Assembly: GCA_905236365.1 (NCBI GenBank)
Contig: CAJOPP010000061.1
Span: 1-15,611 of the forward strand
Source of the DNA: an uncultured Lachnospiraceae bacterium
GTDB taxonomy: Bacteria > Bacillota > Clostridia > Lachnospirales > Lachnospiraceae
DNA length: 15,611 bases
Direction: 5' to 3'
Below the pieces are notes generated by a model. The model searched no databases, had not been told where the DNA came from, and worked only from the letters and a program-made list of their open reading frames with translations. The translations under genes were made by a program, and so were the position numbers. How positions within the stretch are numbered: position 1 is the stretch's first letter; each line of letters begins with the position of its first letter. This document shows, in pieces, positions 1-6,327 of the stretch.

Positions 1-22
1 GAGAGAAATAAACAAGTTTTTA

Positions 23-50
23 CTTACAGATAATTAGGGTTGGATATAAT
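23..50 (+). promoter_or_regulatory. Candidate sigma-A promoter for the 124-1938 gene
   Basis: A perfect -10 box TATAAT lies at 45-50. The best -35 candidate is CTTACA at 23-28 (four of six consensus bases) with a 16-base spacer. The implied leader is about 65 bases and ends in a GAGGTG ribosome binding site at 113-118. The -35 match is weak, so this is a candidate only. Confidence 0.4.
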
Positions 51-123
51 TTATTGCTTATGGCACTCCAAAGTTTGATAGTGGGTGCAGGATGAATATA
101 GATTAAGATGAAGAGGTGTCAAT

Positions 124-1938
124 ATGGATGAGAATTATCTTGATAATCTTTTGAATGAATTATCTTTGGACAAAGAGATTGATCATACAATTGAAGAAGA
201 ATTGGACAGCCAGATACAGGAAGAGAAAGAAAAAAGGCAGAAGGAGTCTGCGATATCCAGAGAAGAAGCTTTCGATATGGAATTGGAAAAAGAATCTGAC
301 ATAATTGCTGAGGATCAAGATTTATTGTTTTCAGAAGAACAGATTGACGAGTTGGATCAATTAGACAATCTCGCAGATCTGGATATTGGAGATTTAGACT
401 TTTCAGATATTGATTTTAACGATCTCGATGTTACAAAATTAGGAGATATTGGAGAAAATGATTTCGATGATATTCTAAAAGAATTTGAAGGCGACTTGCA
501 AATAGATGGATTCTTTGATGAAGAAGAACATGAGACAGAGAGACAAGCAAAGGATTTGGCAGCAGAGGAAGAATCGTTTCAAGATTCCTTCACATTTTCG
601 GAGGATGATTCAGATGTTTTGAAGGAATCCGATGCGAAGCCGGTAAAGTCGGAGGCATTGGCTGAAGAGGATGTTCAGGAAAATGCAGATTTGAATGCGG
701 ATTCTTTTGATGCAGATGCTTTTTTGAATAATTTATTAGATGAAACGGAGCAGGAAGAATCTGGTAAACAACCAATTGAAGAGCTGCCAATGGAATCAGG
801 TGAGCAACAGAAAATAGATTTGACAAATGAGCGAAAATCAGAAACAGAGTCCAACGAATCTATTGATTTTGACACAGATGCAGATATCTATGGAGCAATG
901 GAACAGATGGATGGGTTTGCAGATTTTGGTCAAAAGGTGGATCAGGAGAAGGATGACTCCGTTCAGGAATTGTCAAAATCCGAGAATGATGAATTAGAAG
1001 ATTTGTTTTCTATGCTGGATTTGAATGATCCGGTGGAATCAGATCATACCAATTCGTCGGATGCAGAAAATGCGGAGCTGGTCGAGCAAGAAAAGACAGT
1101 GGATAATGCAGATTCGTCAGAAGCACCCCAAAAGAAAAAAACATTTATGCAGATTTTGTTTGGTGATCCGGATGAGGATGATATTTTAACAGAGGAAGAA
1201 ATAGCTGCAATTGAAGCTAAAAAAGCGGAAAAGAAAGCTAAAAAGCAGGCAGCAAAAGATGCTAAACAGGAAAAAGCAGAGATTTCAAAACAGGAAAAAG
1301 ATGTTAAGAATGCAAAAAAGAAACAGGCAGCAAATGAGAAGAAAAAGATAAAAGCTGAAAAAAAAGCTAAACAGAGAGCAGAGGAACTTGCAAATGCAGA
1401 ACCGGAGAAGAAGCTCAACAAGCCTGCGGTGGTTTTTATCTTTACATTGTTTTTGGGTGGAACTTGTATGTTTTATCTGGCAACTAATAATTTTAATTAT
1501 ACACAGGCGATTGAAAAAGCTACCAACTATTTTGCCAATCAGCGATATCGGAAAGCATATGATGAGATTGTTGGTGTTGAGGTAAAGGAAAAGGATGAGG
1601 ACTTGAAGGACCGGATTTATACGGTTATGTATGTAGAACGGTTATATGAGTCTTATGAGAATAATATAAGACTGGGAAGGTCAGAAAGGGCATTGGATTC
1701 GTTGTTACGTGGTGTGGATAAATATTATGAGCATTACGAAGAAGCAGAAGAACTTGGTATTGTCAGTGATTTGGATTATTCTTTTGTCCAGATTAAGGAG
1801 GCATTGCTTGGGCAGTATGGAATTACAGTAGAGCAGGCAGTGGAGATTAATGCAATGGAGAATTATCAATATGTGGAAGCTTTGAATTCTTATATTGCAC
1901 AACAGAATGCGATACCGATGGAAGAGTCAAATGAATAA
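124..1938 (+). CDS. Acidic/lysine-rich single-span membrane protein, function unknown
   Basis: I do not recognise a named family for this 604-residue protein. Residues 1 to about 340 are extremely rich in Asp and Glu, with runs such as ADLDIGDLDFSDIDFNDLD, and look disordered. Residues about 355-430 are Ala/Lys/Glu-rich and probably coiled or an extended basic helix. One hydrophobic segment follows at about 434-455, after KLNKP. The C-terminal 150 residues are helical, with aromatic residues spaced as in TPR-like repeats. The layout suggests a large cytoplasmic charged tail, one membrane span and a helical domain outside the membrane, although the opposite topology cannot be excluded. The start is supported by GAGGTG at 113-118, five bases upstream. 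It precedes hisH by 127 bases, and nothing ties it to histidine synthesis. Similar acidic-tail membrane proteins of unknown role occur in Lachnospiraceae, by recollection rather than search. Confidence 0.85.
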   Translation: MDENYLDNLLNELSLDKEIDHTIEEELDSQIQEEKEKRQKESAISREEAFDMELEKESDIIAEDQDLLFSEEQIDELDQLDNLADLDIGDLDFSDIDFNDLDVTKLGDIGENDFDDILKEFEGDLQIDGFFDEEEHETERQAKDLAAEEESFQDSFTFSEDDSDVLKESDAKPVKSEALAEEDVQENADLNADSFDADAFLNNLLDETEQEESGKQPIEELPMESGEQQKIDLTNERKSETESNESIDFDTDADIYGAMEQMDGFADFGQKVDQEKDDSVQELSKSENDELEDLFSMLDLNDPVESDHTNSSDAENAELVEQEKTVDNADSSEAPQKKKTFMQILFGDPDEDDILTEEEIAAIEAKKAEKKAKKQAAKDAKQEKAEISKQEKDVKNAKKKQAANEKKKIKAEKKAKQRAEELANAEPEKKLNKPAVVFIFTLFLGGTCMFYLATNNFNYTQAIEKATNYFANQRYRKAYDEIVGVEVKEKDEDLKDRIYTVMYVERLYESYENNIRLGRSERALDSLLRGVDKYYEHYEEAEELGIVSDLDYSFVQIKEALLGQYGITVEQAVEINAMENYQYVEALNSYIAQQNAIPMEESNE

Positions 1939-2065
1939 TGTCAGGTGTCAACAGATACATACTGTGAACTTTTGTAATGTTTGATCATAGCTTCAAACTT
2001 TAAGATAAGAAAGGCATATATAGTTAATAGACAGAATTGAGTAGAAAAGAACAGGAAGTGAATAA

Positions 2066-2695
2066 ATGATAGCGATATTGGATTATGATGCAGGAAATAT
2101 TAAAAGTGTAGAAAAAGCAGTAGAGTACCTTGGACAAAGTGCAAAAATCACTAGAGATCGAGATGAGATTTTAGCAAGTGACAAAGTGATTCTTCCAGGG
2201 GTTGGAAGCTTTGGAGATGCCATGGGAAAACTTAAGGAATATAAATTAGAGCAGGTAATTTATGATGTGGTGGAGAAAAAGATACCGTTTTTGGGAATTT
2301 GTCTCGGATTGCAACTTTTATATGAGAGCAGTGATGAGTCACCTGGTGTTACAGGATTGGGTCTGTTAAAAGGAAAGGTAAACCGCATCCCAGAGCAGGC
2401 GGGACTTAAGATTCCGCATATGGGGTGGAATTCGTTGGATGTAAAAGAAGGAGCCACCCTTTTTAAAGGAATTGGTAAGAATCCATATGTTTATTTTGTT
2501 CATTCCTATTATTTGCAGGCTGAGCAAGAAGAAGAGGTTGCTGCAACAACATATTATTCAACTTTGATTCATGCCAGTGTAGAGAAGGATAATATTTTTG
2601 CATGTCAATTTCATCCGGAAAAGAGTAGTACGGTAGGACTCAAGATATTAGAGAATTTTCTTCATGTTGAATCTCCGATAAAGGAGGGATGTTAA
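2066..2695 (+). CDS. hisH: Imidazole glycerol phosphate synthase, glutamine amidotransferase subunit HisH
   Basis: HisH hydrolyses glutamine and channels ammonia to HisF for synthesis of imidazole glycerol phosphate and AICAR, the fifth step of histidine biosynthesis, in the cytoplasm. The 209-residue product has the usual class I amidotransferase layout. It shows an N-terminal MIAILDYDAGNI strand, the oxyanion region LPGVGSFGDAM at about 43-53, and the nucleophile elbow GICLGLQ with Cys79. HMGWN follows at 118-122, and QFHPEKSS gives His183 and Glu185, completing the Cys-His-Glu triad. Length is normal. AGGAAGTG at 2052-2059 is the ribosome binding site, with the ATG six bases on. The stop codon lies one base before hisF, so the two subunits are translationally coupled. 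No other his gene is visible, so the remaining pathway genes must lie elsewhere. Confidence 0.97.
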   Translation: MIAILDYDAGNIKSVEKAVEYLGQSAKITRDRDEILASDKVILPGVGSFGDAMGKLKEYKLEQVIYDVVEKKIPFLGICLGLQLLYESSDESPGVTGLGLLKGKVNRIPEQAGLKIPHMGWNSLDVKEGATLFKGIGKNPYVYFVHSYYLQAEQEEEVAATTYYSTLIHASVEKDNIFACQFHPEKSSTVGLKILENFLHVESPIKEGC

Positions 2696-2696
2696 G

Positions 2697-3458
2697 ATGC
2701 ATACAAAGAGAATTATTCCGTGTCTGGATGTAACAGGCGGTCGCGTGGTAAAAGGAATTAATTTTGTAAATTTAAGAGATGCCGGTGATCCTGTGGAAGT
2801 TGCAAAGGCTTATGACCAGGCGGGTGCCGATGAGTTGGTCTTTTTAGATATTACAGCATCCTCTGATGCAAGAAATATTGTGATTGATATGGTAAGACGT
2901 GTGGCTGAAACGGTATTTATTCCCTTTACAGTAGGAGGCGGAATCCGTACAGTAGATGATTTTAAGGCGATACTACGGGAAGGAGCCGATAAGATTTCGG
3001 TCAATTCAGCTGCTATTGCGAATCCTGATCTGATCAGTGATGCTGCTGACAAGTTTGGAAGTCAGTGCGTTGTTGTTGCCATTGATGCCAAAAGAAGGGT
3101 AGATGGATCCGGTTGGAATGTTTACAAGAATGGTGGAAGAGTGGATGTAGGTCTGGATGCAGTAGAATGGGCTATGAAGGCTGAGCGAATGGGTGCGGGT
3201 GAAATCTTACTTACCAGTATGGATTGTGACGGAACAAAGGCAGGATACGATATTTCGTTAACGAAAATTATTAGTGAAAATGTATCGATTCCGGTAATCG
3301 CTTCAGGTGGAGCAGGTACCAAAGAACATTTTTATGATGCACTAACGGAGGGAAAAGCTGATGCAGCTTTAGCCGCTTCTTTATTTCATTATAAAGAGCT
3401 GGAAATTGCAGATTTAAAACAGTATCTGCAAGCAAAAGATGTACCAGTCAGATTATAA
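2697..3458 (+). CDS. hisF: Imidazole glycerol phosphate synthase, cyclase subunit HisF
   Basis: HisF is the (beta/alpha)8-barrel cyclase that combines PRFAR with ammonia from HisH to give imidazole glycerol phosphate and AICAR. The 253-residue protein is full length. The general acid/base residues known in the family are present as Asp11 (IIPCLDVTGGRVVKG) and Asp130 (VVVAIDAKRR). The phosphate-binding loops are recognisable as FTVGGGIRT at about 77-85 and PVIASGGAGT near residues 200-209. SMDCDGTKAGYD is also typical. AGGAGG at 2682-2687 lies inside the end of hisH, nine bases before the ATG. The GNAT gene follows after a single base, so the three genes form one transcription unit. Nothing is truncated or unusual. 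Confidence 0.98.
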   Translation: MHTKRIIPCLDVTGGRVVKGINFVNLRDAGDPVEVAKAYDQAGADELVFLDITASSDARNIVIDMVRRVAETVFIPFTVGGGIRTVDDFKAILREGADKISVNSAAIANPDLISDAADKFGSQCVVVAIDAKRRVDGSGWNVYKNGGRVDVGLDAVEWAMKAERMGAGEILLTSMDCDGTKAGYDISLTKIISENVSIPVIASGGAGTKEHFYDALTEGKADAALAASLFHYKELEIADLKQYLQAKDVPVRL

Positions 3459-3459
3459 A

Positions 3460-3879
3460 ATGATTACAGTTAAGAAAAATGAGATTACCGTGTCTCAATA
3501 TTTAGATATTCGTGCACAGGTAGGATGGAGAGCTTTGCTACAGGAACAGGCTGAGAAAGCTTTGGCAAATAGTTTGCTGGTGATTGGAGCGTATGACGAT
3601 GACCGGCTTGTTGGAATGGGAAGAATTGTTGGTGACGGAGCAGTGATCTGTTATGTGCAGGATTTAATTGTTGTTCCGGAATATCAGAAAAAAAAGATTG
3701 GCTCAATGGTTCTAACTACCTTGATTGATTATGTTGAAAGTCTAAAACTAACAGAATCCCAGATGATGCTTTGCCTCATGTGTGCCAAAGGAAGAGAACC
3801 TTTTTATGAAAAGCATGGTTTTGTTGCCAGACCAACTATAGAATTAGGTCCAGGTATGATCCAATATCTGCGGGATTAG
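3460..3879 (+). CDS. GNAT-family N-acetyltransferase, substrate unknown
   Basis: A 139-residue single-domain GNAT protein. The acetyl-CoA binding motif A is seen at about 66-84, where a beta strand YVQDLIVVP is followed by EYQKKKIGSMVL, the family's Gln/Arg-x-x-x-Ile-Gly turn. YEKHGF at about 116-121 matches the conserved C-terminal strand-turn. Such enzymes move an acetyl group from acetyl-CoA to an amine, and the acceptor cannot be read from the sequence. I placed the start at 3460, one base after the hisF stop (TAAAATG), where stop-restart coupling is plausible. An in-frame ATG at 3439 would overlap hisF by 20 bases and add seven residues. Neither start has a convincing ribosome binding site. 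It may be a passenger of the his unit rather than part of the pathway. Confidence 0.9.
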   Translation: MITVKKNEITVSQYLDIRAQVGWRALLQEQAEKALANSLLVIGAYDDDRLVGMGRIVGDGAVICYVQDLIVVPEYQKKKIGSMVLTTLIDYVESLKLTESQMMLCLMCAKGREPFYEKHGFVARPTIELGPGMIQYLRD

Positions 3880-3919
3880 AGACATAGATTCAGAAATAGA
3901 AGAAAATGGAGAAAGAATA

Positions 3920-4501
3920 ATGACAAGGAAACAAGGATATCAATATAGAAGATTGGTTCTTCTGATGCTGTTGATCTTCAGTTTTTGTCTTACTGGATGT
4001 AGTGGAATCAAAGATAGGAATGGTTCGAAGAAGGCAGACGACGGAAGAACTTATGGAGGCACGATTGAGGGAGGCATGAAGGATACCTTGGAGACTGCTT
4101 TTTTTGATATTACGGTGGAACAGGCAGTTTCGCAGGAAACCTGCCAATTTGAAGATAGTTTGTATCAGGCCGAGTCCGGTAACACTTATTTGGCAGTTAC
4201 GGTAACGATCAGGAATACATATGAGAAAAATCTTCCGATGAGTATCACTGATTTTACTTTAGATTATGATGATTCAGAAGGTCCGGGAATTGTTGGATTT
4301 GGAAGGACAGAACTTAAACAGGATGAATTTATGGAAAATGTATTTACTCTGAAGAAGGGGGAACAGGTTACAAAATCTATCTTGTTTTATGTAGAACAAA
4401 AAGAAAGCTATGATTTGAAATATAAGGAATACTATGAAGATGAATTTGAGGGAAATGAATTTGTGATTCATTTCAATTCGAAAGAGGATAAAGACAATTA
4501 G
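3920..4501 (+). CDS. DUF4352-like lipoprotein
   Basis: The 193-residue product begins with a basic n-region and a hydrophobic segment (RRLVLLMLLIFSFC) followed by a lipobox Leu24-Thr25-Gly26-Cys27. It should therefore be cut before Cys27, lipid-modified and anchored outside the membrane. A short charged linker (about 30-60) leads to a beta-rich domain. Phrases such as YLAVTVTIRNTYEKNLPM and ITDFTLDYDDSEG resemble the telokin/immunoglobulin-like DUF4352 fold common in Firmicutes lipoproteins. The role is unknown; relatives are often assumed to be extracellular binding or accessory proteins. The start is supported by GGAGA at 3908-3912, seven bases upstream. It follows the GNAT gene by 40 bases and may be cotranscribed with it. 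The family assignment comes from memory of the pattern, not from a profile search. Confidence 0.82.
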   Translation: MTRKQGYQYRRLVLLMLLIFSFCLTGCSGIKDRNGSKKADDGRTYGGTIEGGMKDTLETAFFDITVEQAVSQETCQFEDSLYQAESGNTYLAVTVTIRNTYEKNLPMSITDFTLDYDDSEGPGIVGFGRTELKQDEFMENVFTLKKGEQVTKSILFYVEQKESYDLKYKEYYEDEFEGNEFVIHFNSKEDKDN

Positions 4502-4507
4502 TATTAT

Positions 4508-4617
4508 TAATTGTTTAGGTAGCATCCTGCATTAACTGCGAGATATGTACGAAAATGTATATTTACGATGCAACTTGAGAAATATACTTTATCAAGTATA
4601 ATTTTGCTCCGGCATCA
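4508..4617 (+). repeat. Imperfect intergenic repeat, copy A
   Basis: This stretch aligns with 6160-6256. The best-kept core, ACTGCGAGATRTGTACGAAAATGTATATTT followed by ACGAT, differs at one base over roughly 30. Upstream, TAATTGTTTAGGTAG matches TAACTGTTCAGGTAG of copy B. Two small stems are kept in both copies. One is around TGCA/TGCG at about 4528-4540. The other is a bulged stem at 4547-4571, in which GTACGAAA pairs back with TTTACGATGC. The similarity fades after about 4580 but recovers at GGCATCAT. A sigma-A-like promoter for the LysM gene lies in its tail. Orientation is relative to the downstream genes, and both copies point the same way. Confidence 0.7.
4575..4602 (+). promoter_or_regulatory. 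Candidate sigma-A promoter for the LysM gene
   Basis: TTGAGA at 4575-4580, a 16-base spacer and a perfect TATAAT at 4597-4602 form a good sigma-A promoter inside the tail of repeat copy A. Transcription would start near 4609. That gives a leader of about 130 bases before the LysM start codon. Confidence 0.6.
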
Positions 4618-4647
4618 TACTCATTTTATTGCAATGTTGAGATTGAA

Positions 4648-4702
4648 CCGGATACGGGATAGGATATATCCAATAAATGTTGAAACTTTTTTATGTATCC
4701 GG
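4648..4702 (+). promoter_or_regulatory. Inverted repeat in the leader of the LysM gene
   Basis: Perfect 8-base arms CCGGATAC (4648-4655) and GTATCCGG (4695-4702) enclose a 39-base loop that itself contains the palindrome GGATATATCC at 4662-4671. There is no T-run after the second arm, so it is not a usual terminator. It could be a leader RNA hairpin or a protein binding site. The ribosome binding site AGGA lies 24 bases further on. Confidence 0.4.
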
Positions 4703-4739
4703 AATACAATAATAAAAAGTGCTTTAGGATATTCAGATT

Positions 4740-5162
4740 ATGGATATGCAAAATGTAAACTACAATGATGGCGAAAGAAGAAACCAGGTTCAATGCCGAG
4801 GGTATGTACATGTTGTGGAATCAGGAGACACTTTATATAAATTGGCTAGAAAGTATGATGTGAAGCTTTTTGATATTATGCGGTTAAATCCTTATGTAAA
4901 TGTCTATAATTTACAGGTAGGAGATGAAATCTGTATTCCGACAATGGCATCAAGGCCGGAAAGAACCTATGTTGTGAATGATGGAGATGACATTTCCAAG
5001 ATTTTACAAGTATTTGGTGTTGATTTTCAGACACTTGCAAGTCAGAATTCTACGTTAATGGAGTTGGAACTTCCGGAGGGATTAATTTTAAAAATGCCCC
5101 TTGAACAGACACAGAATCGTGTGTCGGATATTGAAAACAATGAAAATTTTGATTTGGATTAA
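4740..5162 (+). CDS. Small protein with two LysM domains, no export signal seen
   Basis: The 140-residue product has a clear LysM domain at about 22-67. It opens YVHVVESGDTLYKLARKYDV and closes with the typical NLQVGDEICIP. A weaker second copy follows at about 75-118 (TYVVNDGDDISKILQVFGVD). LysM domains bind N-acetylglucosamine-containing glycans such as peptidoglycan. No signal peptide or membrane segment is visible, and the first 21 residues are polar. The protein is either delivered by another route or is one of the spore-coat-like or cytoplasmic LysM proteins found in spore formers; the choice is inference. AGGA at 4726-4729, ten bases before the ATG, supports this start. A second ATG two codons later is possible. 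A promoter (4575-4602) and a structured leader precede it. Confidence 0.85.
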   Translation: MDMQNVNYNDGERRNQVQCRGYVHVVESGDTLYKLARKYDVKLFDIMRLNPYVNVYNLQVGDEICIPTMASRPERTYVVNDGDDISKILQVFGVDFQTLASQNSTLMELELPEGLILKMPLEQTQNRVSDIENNENFDLD

Positions 5163-5177
5163 CCATTTATATTGTCT

Positions 5178-5205
5178 TTGATAGATTATATTCGTAGAGT
5201 ATTTT
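5178..5205 (+). promoter_or_regulatory. Candidate promoter for the rhomboid-like gene
   Basis: TTGATA at 5178-5183, a 16-base spacer and TATTTT at 5200-5205 form a moderate sigma-A-like promoter just after the LysM gene. If it is used, the palindromes at 5221-5232 and 5243-5267 lie in the transcript leader. Confidence 0.35.
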
Positions 5206-5220
5206 TTATCTGCAAATGGA

Positions 5221-5267
5221 TGGTACGTACCAGATCAGGGTATGCAGGTGTGTAAAACACACCTGCA
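5221..5267. promoter_or_regulatory. Two palindromes upstream of the rhomboid-like gene
   Basis: TGGTACGTACCA at 5221-5232 is a perfect 12-base palindrome. Ten bases on, TGCAGGTGTGT (5243-5253) and its exact complement ACACACCTGCA (5257-5267) form an 11-base-pair stem around an AAA loop. On neither strand is the stem followed by a T-run, so a standard terminator is unlikely. The second stem ends 11 bases before the GAGGA ribosome binding site at 5279-5283. That position fits an operator or a leader hairpin affecting translation or mRNA stability. Confidence 0.5.
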
Positions 5268-5291
5268 AATATAAAAAAGAGGATGATAGAT

Positions 5292-6152
5292 ATGGACTTT
5301 ATGACAAAATTAGAACGTAAATTTGGTAAGTATGCAATTCCGAATCTCACTTTAATATTGATTGCAGGTTTTATTATTGGGTATATCATAGAGATTTTGA
5401 ATCCAAGTGCATTGGAATTGATTGCTATGAATCCCGCAAAGATTATGAGAGGACAGGTTTATCGATTGATTACCTGGGTGATTATTCCACCAAGTAGTGC
5501 AAGTATATTAGTGATTATTACGTTAATGTTTTATTTTTCTATAGGAAGAACTTTGGAAAATACGTGGGGAGATTTTAGGTATACGGTATATATAGTATCC
5601 GGTATTCTGTTTACTGATCTGGGAATGATGCTTACCTATTTTGTTATGAAGATAATGGGACAGGCTGATTTGTTAGAGGCATATTATCAGTATGGGGTAT
5701 ATGGTGCAACTACGTATTATTTATGTATGAGCATGTTTTTGGCATTTGCCTTTATGTTTCCAGACATGCAGGTTCTTTTGTATTTTATTATTCCGATCAA
5801 AGTAAAATTGCTTGGATATTTGTATATTGCATATTTGCTTTATGACATTCTGCAATATGGATTGAACAGATATTATTTCCGTATGGTGACGGTTATTATG
5901 TCGATTCTTAATTTTATTCTGTTCTATTTTGCAACAAAGGGAAAGACAAGAGTCAGTCATGCTCATAAGAAACGGAGAAAGGTCTACAAACAGCAGGTTC
6001 GCCAGACACAGGTTCTTACAAGGCATAAATGTGCCATTTGCGGACAGACGGAAGAGGATAATCCAAATTTGGAGTTCCGTTATTGCTCACGGTGCAAAGG
6101 AAACTATGAATATTGCCAGAACCATTTATTCACTCATGAGCATAAAAAATAA
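5292..6152 (+). CDS. Rhomboid-fold membrane protein without an evident active site, with C-terminal zinc-binding tail
   Basis: With the chosen start this is a 286-residue protein. About six hydrophobic segments are seen (roughly 16-37, 70-84, 98-120, 141-157, 160-187, 197-214). After the second comes SIGRTLENTWGDFRYTVYIVSG, which matches the rhomboid-superfamily GRxxExxxG loop and aromatic-Arg motif. The fourth segment (GATTYYLCMSMFLAFAF) has no GxSG serine motif, and the last segment has no catalytic histidine. This suggests a pseudoprotease, perhaps Derlin-like in acting as a membrane-protein binder; that role is inference. A basic linker leads to Cys247-x2-Cys250 and Cys265-x2-Cys268, then Cys275 and His278, a likely zinc site in the cytoplasm. 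GAGGA at 5279-5283 fits an ATG at 5292 better than the in-frame ATG at 5283, which overlaps it. Confidence 0.8.
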   Translation: MDFMTKLERKFGKYAIPNLTLILIAGFIIGYIIEILNPSALELIAMNPAKIMRGQVYRLITWVIIPPSSASILVIITLMFYFSIGRTLENTWGDFRYTVYIVSGILFTDLGMMLTYFVMKIMGQADLLEAYYQYGVYGATTYYLCMSMFLAFAFMFPDMQVLLYFIIPIKVKLLGYLYIAYLLYDILQYGLNRYYFRMVTVIMSILNFILFYFATKGKTRVSHAHKKRRKVYKQQVRQTQVLTRHKCAICGQTEEDNPNLEFRYCSRCKGNYEYCQNHLFTHEHKK

Positions 6153-6159
6153 TATAAAG

Positions 6160-6256
6160 TAACTGTTCAGGTAGTATTTCGCATATACTGCGAGATGTGT
6201 ACGAAAATGTATATTTTACGATACGACAGGTATACTGGAATGTGCGTGAGCATCAT
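6160..6256 (+). repeat. Imperfect intergenic repeat, copy B
   Basis: This is the second copy of the element at 4508-4617, lying just after the rhomboid-like gene. It has the fuller hairpins. TCGCA (6179-6183) pairs with TGCGA (6189-6193), and GTACGAAAAT (6199-6208) pairs with ATTTTaCGaTAC (6213-6224, two bulged bases). Its opening GTAACTGTTCAG (6159-6170) recurs exactly at 10591-10602. No open reading frame runs through it. Confidence 0.7.
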
Positions 6257-6264
6257 GTCTTTCG

Positions 6265-6295
6265 TGTATCTATGAAGCATAGCTGAATAGATACA
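6265..6295 (+). promoter_or_regulatory. Alternative hairpins in the leader of the 6328-7737 gene
   Basis: TGTATCTAT (6265-6273) is exactly complementary to ATAGATACA (6287-6295). The bases CTATG (6270-6274) can instead pair with CATAG (6278-6282) around AAG. The two stems share bases and cannot form together. They end about 20 bases before the AGGA ribosome binding site. The longer one could equally be a DNA operator. Confidence 0.35.
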
Positions 6296-6327
6296 ATATA
6301 AAATGGGAATAGAAAAGGATAAATAAT

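Noticed and set aside
1190..1400. Repetitive A-rich tract as a possible DNA repeat
   Set aside because: It is the lysine/alanine-rich part of the protein; there is no regular unit length and no copy elsewhere in the window.
1044..1421. Minus-strand frame rich in Phe, Ser and Ala
   Set aside because: It is the reverse-strand shadow of the lysine/glutamate-rich coding region, with no ribosome binding site or promoter.
4568..4768. 66-residue frame between the lipoprotein and LysM genes
   Set aside because: It has no ribosome binding site, overlaps the promoter, the repeat tail and the start of the LysM gene, and its translation has no protein-like pattern.
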